Source of the DNA: Vitrella brassicaformis | Taxonomy: Eukaryota > Sar > Vitrellaceae | Direction: 5' to 3' | DNA: 64,000 nucleotides | Assembly (NCBI GenBank): GCA_001179505.1 | Contig: CDMY01000290.1 | Span: 40,279-104,278, forward strand | In this document: positions 1 through 9,794 of the stretch, one piece after another | Layout: each line of letters starts with the position of its first letter | Position numbering within the stretch: the stretch's first letter is position 1 | The notes under the pieces: model-generated | Told to the model about the DNA's origin: nothing | What the model saw: the letters and a program-made list of their open reading frames with translations, nothing else | Database searches by the model: none | Program-made: the position numbers and the translations under genes

Positions 1-2399
1 CGCCCTCCATCACTCCCACACCTGGCCTGCTGCTGGGGGGGCCGTGGCGGCGCGCCGAGTGAATCGCACCATCATCATTGGGGGGGCTGCAGGAACGGCT
101 CTCATCTCTCGTCGCCCCGCCCTCTGAAGTGTGGCGCCGCTGCTCCATCTTCTGTCTGTGTGCGATGGCCGCCTGTTTGGCCTCCTCGTAGCCGAGCTGC
201 TTGACGGAGAAGGACTTGGTCTTCTTCCTGCCGCCCTTACGCCATTCGGCCACCCAGCTCTTGTTTGGTCCGTTGTAGCTGACGCCGCTGACGCCGCTCT
301 GGTGCTTCGAACGCTTCTTCACAACTGCCAATCGCTCCATCTCCCGTCTGTGCGCGATGGCGGCGTCTTTGGCCTCCTCAAATCCAAGCTCCTTGACGCA
401 GAAGGACTTGCGCTTCCTTCTCCTGCCCTCATGCCAGGTGGCAATCCAGTAGCCGCCGTTCTTGTTGTCGAAGGACACGCCCCGCACGCCGCTCTGGCTG
501 GCTGACATGAGACCTGAGAAGGCAACGCAGGGCGGATACGATGAGTGTGTGTCGATCGACGATTCGGCTGATATGGTTGTCACCTGCAGGTACGTACCTT
601 TGTCGTCGGGTGGCTCATCGAGAGGTGGGTCGGCTGACCCACTGCCACCACCACCACCAGCAGCAGCGAGGGTCACGGACGAGGGACCGGGGGCACCGGC
701 GGGCGGTGAATCATTGACGGGGGAAGGGACGCCAATCAACCCTGCACACATGGAAAGACGAACACACACACAACGATGCGCATCAAAGTCCCCCAGTCTC
801 CCTTGTTTCCCCTCTCCAGTCTCTTACCTGCAGCAGGTTGTTTCCACTGTGTGACGGTCCGCTCGACGCCATCGATGACATCCGACACACTCTCGAAGCG
901 ATCGTCACTGTCTGCCGTGCCGTTGTGGACGGCCACCAGCAGGTCGCTGAGCATGCTCATGTCCCAACCCCTCCCTATGTGGTCACGAGTGACGTCAGCC
1001 CGCACGCACACCGGCGGCCGGTCGGTCCCTCCCCCCTCCCCGCGCCAGGCTGTCACCATAAAGCGTTTTCCGTCCCCCTCGTCGGCCACTCTGAACGCAA
1101 AAGCCTCGTACTCAGGCTGGTGCTCGAGGTGGCCAGGGGTGCACTTCTTGCGCAGCACTCCCAGAAGAAGCTTCGGTTGGCGGCTTGATGTCCGCTGTCT
1201 GTTGCCGGCAGGTGGCGGAGTCCCCTCGCGTGACGGTGTGCTGCCGTGTGGTGCTCCTGGTGCTGGTGGATCTGGGTGCTGTGCGGCGGGGGCGCCTGTC
1301 GTGATCTGCGTTGGCCCTTGCTCAGGCACCCGCTCGGCCCGGTCGGGTTGGTGTGAGTCATCGACGACCGTCTCCCAGCCGGGCAGCAGCTGGTATTGGT
1401 GGGCCTCGCCCTTCGGGCCCCAGATGTCACGCACAAACTGATGGACGCACACACACATCCACAGAGACAGACATTCACATTGGCGGGGGGAATGGGGGGA
1501 CGTGTGTGTGTGTACGCCTACCTGTTCGCGGTCTTCGCAGGCGGCCTTGAAGGCGGATCTGACTGACTGGAACTGATCGAAGTTGCGAGTGGGTCCCCAG
1601 AGGGCGCCGACGCTTGGGTGGTAGAGCTGGGCGCGGACGCCCTTGCCCTTCACTATCTGCAGGCCCAGGGGTGCCGGCCTGCCGTTGGGCTTCTTGGGCA
1701 GATACTCCTTCGGTGACCTACCCACACACAGACGAAATTGGCCTGTTGTGTGTAGGCAGGTACTCTCTCTCCCCCTTCCTCTCCCTCTCCCTGACTCACG
1801 TGTTTGCCCTCCTCCTTGGGCGACATGTGGGTGTCTGGGTTGAGGGCCTGGTGGTCCTCCGCAGCACCGCCACGACTACCAGCCTGACCCCTCGCCTCAT
1901 GCCCCGCCGCAGCCAAGTCGTGGTCGTGCTCGGGCGTGTACTCATCCTGTTCCTGAGCCTCTACCTCTCCCGCCGACCGCCGGCCGCGGCCCCGACCGGT
2001 CCTCTGCCGCTTGCCACCGCGGTTGAGTAGCAGGTCATGGCCGGCAGGAGGGGGCTGATCACCCTGCTGCCACTGTGGGTGTGGGTGTGGGTGTGGGTGT
2101 GCGGGGATGGGGTTGACGACGGCCGCCAGCAATGCAGACAGGCCAGTAGTCGATGAGGCCGGCTGCGTTGCTGCCATGTCACCTGCTCCGAGATCGGTTT
2201 GGATCACCGCTGCACCCCTGGCTGATGCACGACACTGAGGGCCCGAATGAGCCGGCGGAGTAGGGACAGATGAATGGCCTCCCTGGCGCGCTTCTGTTGA
2301 TGGAGCGGCCGCCTCGCCCGCCTGCATAGCTGGAGCCCGAGAGCCCTCCTCGGCTGCTGATGGTGAGGCGCCAGGGGGATGGATCTGCTCACTCGCCAT
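1..2399 (-). CDS. AP2-domain protein, gene A (3' end off window; likely frameshifted)
   Basis: Putative DNA-binding regulator. Exon 1 (2399-1800) encodes a low-complexity N-terminus beginning MASEQIHPPG. Exon 2 (1717-1522) and exon 3 (from 1437) encode a conserved module containing EYLPKKPNGRPAPLG and FVRDIWGPKGEAHQ, shared with gene B. After two more introns, bases about 510-140 encode two tandem AP2 domains, starting SGVRGVSFDNKN and SGVSGVSYNGPNKSW, each ending EEAK.AAIAHR. Coding continues to the left edge. I place the start at the first in-frame ATG (2399); the longer frame opens with GTG. Compared with gene B, exon 2 lacks 8 bases right after the acceptor, which puts exon 1 out of frame with the rest. 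It is either a pseudogene, a differently spliced gene, or one translated from a downstream ATG. The AP2 identification is firm; the target is unknown. Confidence 0.75.
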
Positions 2400-2652
2400 C
2401 GTCGCTTCTGCTGCTGCCGTCACGTCGGCTTGCTCATGGGCTCTCCCTGGCGGCTGTCAGACGCACAGATGACGTGCGATGACGTGGATGAAGCGTTAGA
2501 CGCTGACCATGACACAGCACCGGACAGCAAAATCGCCAGATCTCGGCTCAATGAAGGGAGGCCGCTGACATGGTAGTCAATTCCACTCGAACACGTGGTA
2601 TTCCTGTGAATCCTCACTGCGAGCTTGTGATGGCGAGCAGAAAGATCTGCTC
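2400..2652. promoter_or_regulatory. Divergent promoter between AP2 gene A and RAP copy
   Basis: This 253-bp gap separates ATGs at 2399 (minus) and 2653 (plus). It holds TGCGAGCT at 2618-2625 and is a close copy of 56549-56802 and of the right edge of the window. On the minus strand a five-codon upstream ORF (ATG at 2437, TGA ending at 2420) precedes the AP2 start and is kept in the right-arm copy. Promoter function is inferred from position. Confidence 0.7.
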
Positions 2653-4302
2653 ATGATTCACACGTGCAGAAGGCCGCCTTCAGCAGGAGGGCTCGTGCAG
2701 AGAGGTCTGCCGTGGCAAAACAGCCCTCTTTCAGCTCCAGTAATGATGACGGCGATGGACGAGAGGCGGCAGAGTGTCCAGGGGCGCTCACTGCTGACAG
2801 CCAAGGGCCACAACCCCGCCATCCCCTCACGTGGTAGGCGTCGACACTCGTGGGCAGACAGATCACAGCCAAGCTCATCTGATTCATGAATCAATCTCAT
2901 GGAAGGATGTGTGTGAGTGTGTGTCTGATTTGTTTGTCATGCAGAAGCGCATCTACCAGATGGACGGCACGGCGCTGCGTCGTTCGATCCAGGAGACCAC
3001 TCGGCGTCACTACCGCCACCGGGAGGTGTGGGAGGCTTACATGTACCGGGCGGCGGTGCTGCGGTCGCAGATGAAGGTGGCCGACGCCACACTGATCATC
3101 CACTGCTTCGCCACCGTGGGCAAAAGGGTCGACTCATTCCTCGACTACATGCTCGACGTGGACAGCCACACACATACAAACACACCGCTACAAAGGAGAA
3201 TCTGTCTGTGTCTGTCTGGTGTGGTTGGACTGTGCAGGGCCTGCGAGGGCGGCTGCACAATTTCCGGCTGGGCCACCTGGCGCTGCTGTTGGTGAGTGTG
3301 TGCAAGCTGAGGAGAGAGGACAAGTTCCTCGTCGAAGCCGCCCTGCCGGTCATCTACAAGAAACTGACGGCACAAGCGCCGCCGAAGGTGAGATGGCAAG
3401 AAGGAGGATCCTGTCGTCACTTTTTCCTTATGCCTGCCTGCCTGTCTGCCTGTCTGTCCTTGACGCACAGGACATAGCGGTCCTCGCCCATGCGTACGTG
3501 CGGATCGACGGGCCGAGCCGACAAGCGGTGCTCGACAGGGTGGCTGCAGCTATCGCCCCACGGATAAGGAAGCTCGAGAACCCCTTGACCCTAAGCCTGC
3601 TGCTCCATGCCTTCACCTTCCCCCCACCACACATGGTGCCCTTCACCAAGAGAGCCTCATTCCTCCCCAGCAACAAGAGAGACGACAGCGGCGGTGCGCC
3701 GGCCGGCCCCTCAGCTACAGAGGCAGAGACTCCGGAGGCGGCCGTCTTGCGCGACGCTGCATCAGCATCAGAGCCCATCCGGTTCGCCAAGGGCGGTTCT
3801 GACGAGAGTGAGGCTGGCGATGGTCTGCCGCACCGAGCGCTCATCCAGTTGCTGCTGGACCAGGCGTCCAAGCACCTGCACAAGTTCCGGTCCACCGACC
3901 TGATGTTCCTCTTCCTCTCCATGCAGCAGATCTTCCGACGCGACAAACCACCGCCACCACCAGCAGCAGCAGCAGCCGAGGGGGCGGAGGACCACCCCCA
4001 GCCTGGTGAGGAGGAGTGGGAGGAGGCCGCTGATGACGACGAGCGGAGAGCCCTGAGGAAGGTCTATGGCCGGCATTTGGGCAAGAAGAAGAAACCGTCG
4101 CCCCTAGACACCGGCACCGGGATGGTCCCCTTCCTGCTGCTGCGGCAGGTGACGCGTCAACTGCAGAACGTGCTGTTCGAGCTGCGCGGCCCTGAGTTCA
4201 TCAAGCTGCTCAGCACCTTCCCAGACATCCCACCCACGGCCATCGACAGTGCCGTTAAGGCCAGAGTGCTGGAGGAGCTCAGATACCGGGTGGCCGATTT
4301 GG
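2653..4302 (+). pseudogene. Truncated copy of RAP-domain gene (RAP domain missing)
   Basis: The paralogue of the minus-strand gene at 52418-56548. Exons match in order: an N-terminal exon from ATG 2653 (MIHTCRRPPSAGG), one with KRIYQMDGTALRRSIQ (about 2944-3160), one with GLRGRLHNFRLGHLALLL (about 3238-3388), and a long exon from about 3471 with DIAVLAHAYVRIDGPSRQ. The frame is open up to RYRVADL, then homology stops at 4302 and unrelated sequence follows. The full-length paralogue continues for several hundred residues and ends with a RAP domain that is absent here. It could yield a short helical-repeat protein with a novel tail ending near 4409, but it has no RNA-binding C-terminus. Pseudogene status is inferred from the truncation; no stop codon breaks the retained part. 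Confidence 0.8.
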
Positions 4303-4887
4303 TGGGGCAGCAATCGTATGGTGGGAGGGATGTGTGCATAGATGTGTGTGAATATGGATGCATGGGATGGGATGGGATGCCACTTGTACAGACATACGTG
4401 GACGCATGAGTGACTCCTTCAACATTAATCTCGTGATCACATTCGCATCAAGTCGCAGTGAGGTTTACAACGAAGGAAAAGGCATGCACACGCACACGCT
4501 CACGCAAATGAACGCACTGCAATGCCATGCAATGCCATGCGATGGACTAAGCATAATCTAAGCACATTTCGCCCGACTGACCGACACACACACACACACA
4601 CACACAGACAGACAGAGAGACCCTGTAGCACAGTGGATCAATGAATGTGTGATTGCACCGCACATTCGCTAACTCATCATCTCATCATACCGGAGCACTG
4701 AAAAAGAGGCGGCAAAAAGCCCTATCTATCTATCTATATCTCCAATCCATCAACCAACCAACCAATGGACTCACTCACGTCGACACGCCCTACCCCTCTG
4801 TCTCACCTCCCTCAATACGCACATCCATCCATCCATCCATCCACCAACCAACCCGGCCACCCCACCCCGTCCACCACTCACCCTCAG
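4303..4887. other. Intergenic spacer, low complexity
   Basis: The sequence lies between the duplication breakpoint and the 3' end of the acyl-AMP-ligase-like gene. It holds (CA)n and (GACA)n tracts at about 4580-4620, a short tandem of ATGCC units near 4520, and (ATCC)n near 4822-4845. No gene was recognised. Confidence 0.7.
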
Positions 4888-7800
4888 TCACGTCTCGGCA
4901 GCAGCCTGCCCCTCCCCCTTCATCCATGCCACCAACACCACAATCATCGCCCTGGTGTCCAAGCTTACCATCTGATCCCCATCGCCCAGCTGAATGCGAT
5001 CAGACCTGTCCCTCAGCCGATTGGTCATATCCACCTTGAACGGCAGGAAGGTAGCGATGGTGTTGCGCACATACACGGCCAGGTGCAGCTTCTCGATGGA
5101 TGCGGGGCTGAAGCGGTGCACCAGCTCGCCCGCGCCTTGTGCGACGCCGAAGAACCGCTCGAGCAGTGGGTGAGGGAGGGGGAATCTGAGTGTGATGGCC
5201 TGTGGCTGGCCGGTCTTCTTGTCGTGGTCGATGGAGATGTATGTGTCCTGGTCGTCCTCGGCCAGTCGGTCAAAGGCCGATGCCAGGGCGTCAGAGGGGT
5301 CGGTGACACCCGACGCGCGTGGTGTTGCAGCTAGGGGAAAGGGCTGTGCAGGCGCGTAGCCCCTGCACACATGGACACACCACACCACACCATACTGACT
5401 CATCCGTTGGATGGGTGAATCGATGCGTGCATGCTTACAGGCGGATGAGCTTGTCGACGATGGTGCGGAGGGGCGCCAGGAGACCTAAAGCGGCCTTTTC
5501 GTCCTCTGCATCCACACACACACACACATGAACCAGGGCATGCAATGTCTGCGTGTGCCTGTGCATACGCATACCGGAATCGCCGAGAGTGTCCAGAAGA
5601 TAGTTTGCGTATGCGATGCAGTAGCTGAGCTCATCTTTGAGCCGATGCCACTCGGTCCGCAGCCTGTGCTTCGGCACACCAGCCTCCCTCTCCAGACGCT
5701 CGGCACACAACTTGCTGCATGGGCGGGCACAGAAACACTCATAAGCTACCACATTGCAGTGGTAGAGTGCCGCTTAGCCTACATGATGGCCTGGCTGTGC
5801 TGTTGGTCGCGTCGGTCCTTGAATGCCCCGGGCACACGCCCCTGTTCGATGTCCTTGAAGCCTGACACAGCCCACTTGTCGAAGTAATCCATCAAGCAAA
5901 GGTGCACGCAGTCGACTGCACACAGCAGACACATGGACACGCACCGGACCGTGGGTGTCTGTCTGGACGCAACACTCATGCCTGTCTGTCTGGCGTACGT
6001 ACTTGGTATGCCTTGCAGGGTTTTCCTGTGTCGCAGGTTCTGCACAAGCAGGAATCGGTGCTCTCGCGTCTTCTTGTCGGCGAGGAACCCCAGCAGCATC
6101 TCGTTGGCCTTGGTGCGGTCGGCAGGCAGTGCACCCGTCATCAACTCCACCATGCCGATCTGCACACACAGCAGACAGAGCCCAGCAGCCCAGTCCCGAG
6201 GGAATGTCTCCCTTCATCCCTGCCTTTCTTCCCATCTCACTCACCCGTATGCCGACGTGTTTGCGTATGGCCTTCTCGACAGCAAATGCGATGGCCTGCA
6301 GGCACTCTGCCGTCATGTCTGCATCTCCGCGCTTCCTCCGCAGCTTGATGATGACGGCCACGTGCAGGCAGTCGATGCGTGGCGTGTCCTTGGACGTCCC
6401 CAGGTGCCGGTTGTCGCTCTCGTCGAGCGTCACCGCACACACGCCGGCCGCAGACACAGGATCCTTCGACCAGGGCACTCGTAGGTCGACGTCCTTGACG
6501 GCCCTCACGATGTCGCAGTGGTAGGCGATGTGGCCGTTGCCGCCGTCGACGAGCTGGCGGGTGGAGCCGAGCAGGAAGAGCTGCCCGCCGTGCATGAAGC
6601 CGATGTCGGTGGTGCGGAGGTAGATGGGGGCCGACTCGCACCCCGAATGATCGATGATGGCCTGTCCGAAGGCGACATCGGTCTTGTGGTATTCGTCGCG
6701 GTAGTAACCCATGGCCAGACTAAGCACCAACAGACAACACACACACCACACGTGGCACGCACCATACATGCGGCCCGACCCCTGCCTGCTGCGATGGCGC
6801 TGCGCTGCATGGACTGACCTTCGGGAGTGGACGAATATGGGCCCGTGGCGTCCCTCCTGCACCTCTCGCATGGTGGTTTGGTCGACGATCTTGATGCCGG
6901 CGCCCTCCATGGGAAACCCACACGACACCAGGGTGTGCTGGCGGTCACTGACACTCACTTGGCTGTCACCGTCGGCCGACGACGACTCAGAACCTGCCGT
7001 GAAGGTGACCTCGCTGATGGCCACCGGGCTGCCAGTGCTGCTGCTGGGGCTCTCCGCCGCTGAGACGCCGATGTCCTCACGCAACTGACGCACGCAACAC
7101 ACACGGGGACACACCTGATACATGTGACTGGTCGTGTGGTGTCGTGTGTGTCGTGTCTTGTTTTGTGTGTTGTGCCCACCCTACCACGTGTATGCGCCCC
7201 TCTTTGGCCAGCGCCAGCTTGTCGATGGTCAGCACAGGCAGGGCGTGGCTGGGCCCACCAGCCTGACGCTTGCCTGTGACGAAGCCGAAACACTCGGGCA
7301 CGCCATACGACCGCACGAAACAACGCATCGCCTGCACCAAGCAAAACACAACCATGCATGCCACCCACACACGCTGGTCAGTGTGTGCATGTGCCGTACG
7401 TACCTTGACGAAGCTGTGGATGTCATCTAGCTGGTCTTCGCTGCGAATGTTGGGAGGTGTCTGTCCCGCCCAGAGGCCCCCCTGCTCCATGGGGAACAGG
7501 GGCGTCTCGACGCCTGTGTGGTCGGTGTCGTTGACGACATTTATGAGCCGCATGTCGCTGAAGGCGAGGGTGCTGCCCACTGAGGCCGTTATGCTCCCAG
7601 TCCGCACTTTGAGCCAATCCTCCACGTATGTCACACAACGGAGAGAGAGAGACCAGGGGGCGGGGAGAAGTCCCTGTGGCAGTGTCGTGTGCGTGTGTTC
7701 GTTTCTACGTACCAGTACTGGGACGTCGTGGAATCTGAGCGGCGACACGGCATACACCTGCCACAGACAGACAGAAAGAGAGAGACAAACACCACACACA

Positions 7801-9122
7801 CACGTGCACAAACATACATACATTGACGTGTCTGGTGTACGTCTGCTGACTGACCTTGAAGCCCAGGTATATGCCCGACAGCATGAAGAAGAGTCCGTCA
7901 CCGAATGTCAGCGGCAGCGGGACCAAGACAGAGCAGCACCCCTGTGGCTCAGCTCGGTGCCGCACATCGAAATACCGCACTGCCTCATCCAGTGTCTTGC
8001 CCTGGAAGGACATCGGCGGGTGGGCCGCCTCCACCATCTCCACTCTGCGCCGCAGAATGGCCACCTTCGCAGCATCGACTTGGACCACCGGATCGCCCAC
8101 AGACTCGCTTGCCAGCTGCTGCTGCATCTGAGCGTTGTCACTCGCGAGCGTCTCCACGTCCACCATCAGCCGCATCCGCTGCAGCTCCGCACGGTTGTGC
8201 CACTCAGACATGGACGCGAAGCCCATCACGCCCTCCAGCAGCGACCGATGAGAGAAGGTGGTGGCCTGCTTAGCCCCCGTCAGCTGCATGATGGCCGGGC
8301 TGTCCAGGTCCACACCCACCGCGGCCAGCTCTGGGCTGTAGCCTCCCGGTGCGCTGGGTCCCAGCCGAACTCCAGCATCGATGCACACCCACTCCACACC
8401 ACTGGCCTCCACCTCTGCTAGGGTGCGTTTGGCCGTCTTGCTCTTGGCGTCAGTGGGTGGTGTCTTGAGGAACCACGCTTCTAAGAAGTCGGGGTAGAGG
8501 TGGTCAGTCAGAATGACCTTGAGCTTGGCGAACTTGATGTTCTCGGCCATCTCGATGAGGCCGTCGCCGTCCTGCGGGTCAACGGGATCGATGATGACCG
8601 CGACAAGGCCCTTCGCCTACACACCACACACCACACACACAACCACCACCACATCACACCATCACACACACAGACAGGGACGGTCGCTCGTGGGGCAAGG
8701 GTGTGTGGTGGCTCGCTGACCAGGCAGGCGAGCAAGACGGGGAGGAAGTCGGGCCCAGGCGAGTAGATGAGTCCCACACGGTCACCTGCCTGCAACTTGC
8801 GCCCGTCCAACGCCAAAGCCGCCCTCTTGATCCGCTCCAGCAACTCACCATACGACACCTCGTCGACCAGTTCGTCCGTGTCCGACGCCTTTTCTGTCGA
8901 GTCCGCCGAGTCAACGATCCACGCGAGTGCCGTGCGGTCGGGGTGCCGTCTGCCCCAATGGTCAGCCACGATGGCATAGAGGCTGCGTGGCCGTGTGGTG
9001 GTGTCGGTGTCGGTGTCGGTGGGTGGTTGGGACGAGTGAGACGGGCGCGATGAGTGTGACGGTGTGGGGGCGGCGGTGGAGGGCTCACTCGTGATGGCGG
9101 TCTTGCTCTTGGACTTGGGCAT
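4888..9122 (-). CDS. Fatty-acyl-AMP ligase-like (AMP-binding superfamily) protein
   Basis: A protein of about 1,100 residues in ten or more exons, starting MPKSKSKTAI at 9122. After a Ser/Thr-rich tail come adenylation-fold landmarks: LYAIVADHWGRRHPDRTALAW, YGELLERIKRAALAL and GDRVGLIYSPG in exon 1, VPLPLTFGDGLFFMLSG near 7900, and LRTTDIGFMHGGQLFLLGS near 6600, which matches the RTGDLGFL.DGELFV.GR motif of acyl-AMP ligases. The family activates fatty acids to acyl-adenylates. The usual Ser/Thr/Gly-rich ATP loop is degenerate here (LTGAKQATTFSHRS, about 8260), so catalysis is doubtful. About 350 residues after the adenylation domain have no recognised family, including a late exon with RFPLPHPLLERFFGVAQG. 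The last exon ends with a stop at 4888. Family assignment is good; the substrate is unknown. Confidence 0.82.
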
Positions 9123-9794
9123 CCTGTACGGGTGGGTGACGCACAGGGCCTCGTGTGAGTGGGCACAGGAATGCCCGACACACTATGACAGCACCAACCT
9201 GGACAACAGAAGGCAAAAGCGCACAGAATGAGAGGCCAGCTGAACATAATTGCATCGTGCATCCGAACCAAGCTGTCCTGCGCCTTCCTTCGCACACGTC
9301 CCGCCTGCCTGTGTGTCGCCAGGTGCCCGGCCCAGCACCTCTGGTGATCCGCCAATCCTCCCGCTACGTCCGTCCAGCGTCGGCAGACCTCTCTGATGCC
9401 TCGATGGCGATGGCGTAGTCCTTCACTGACTCGCGTGTCACGTGGAGACGTTCGCCTGCTGGGACAGGGGCGACCGATGGAGAACCGAAGGGAAGGTGAA
9501 ACCTTGCTGGCGACGAGTGGCGGATCACCTGGGCTGCAGGAAGACGCCCAAGGGCGGAGATCTGCAGCCGCGATCGCGAGCTCAGCTCGCAAGGCCCAAA
9601 GTTTTCGCATCATCTTCCTGGGCTTCCTCTCCGTGCAAATCGCATTGATTGGCTTCATTCGCATCGTATTTTCGACAAACTACACTGCAAGAACATCGGG
9701 CGGCCCCCCACTCCAATCGAAGCGACAACAGAGGAAACAGCTCCCCCCGACTGCTTCTCTCCCTCCCGTCTTCGGCTCTCGGAGCGTCAGCACC
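9123..9794. promoter_or_regulatory. Divergent promoter, ligase-like gene and glycosyltransferase
   Basis: The 672-bp head-to-head spacer contains GCGAGCTCAGCTCGC at 9576-9590, a near-perfect palindrome overlapping AGCTCGCA (9584-9591), about 200 bp upstream of the plus-strand ATG. Some of the spacer next to 9123 may be 5' UTR or an unseen first intron. No convincing coding exon was found in it. Confidence 0.55.

Larger units (their letters stand above)
1..4302. repeat. Left arm of a large inverted duplication
   Basis: The reverse complement of this stretch matches about 54845-58865, covering a divergent pair: an AP2 gene on the minus strand and the 5' two-thirds of a RAP-domain gene on the plus strand. 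Exon order, intron positions and most codons agree. Homology stops abruptly after the shared bases ccgatttgg at 4302, and the left edge of the window cuts the arm at base 1. The match is not uniform: the middle of AP2 exon 3, roughly 500-1190, has no counterpart in the right arm. This arm looks like the decaying copy, because its RAP gene is truncated and its AP2 gene has an apparent frameshift. Confidence 0.92.

Noticed and set aside
776-1441. 221-codon plus-strand open frame
   Set aside because: It is antisense to AP2 gene A exon 3, whose protein matches gene B. The plus-strand translation has no recognisable content and arises from GC-rich codon use.
2400-2423. Earlier start for AP2 gene A at a GTG (and TTG/CTG/GTG starts elsewhere, such as 25311, 15373 and 56779)
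   Set aside because: Nuclear genes of this kind normally start at ATG. An ATG in good context lies shortly downstream in each case.
4303-4887. Possible tRNA or small RNA gene in spacers
   Set aside because: No cloverleaf with T-loop and anticodon features was seen by eye here or in the other spacers. A covariance-model search would be needed to exclude one fully.
5902-6524. Overlapping plus-strand frames of 148-189 codons
   Set aside because: They are antisense to the RTTDIGF exon of the ligase-like gene and its introns; no family content.
7270-8421. 383-codon plus-strand open frame
   Set aside because: It runs antisense across several exons and introns of the acyl-AMP-ligase-like gene and crosses microsatellite intron sequence, so it is a shadow frame.
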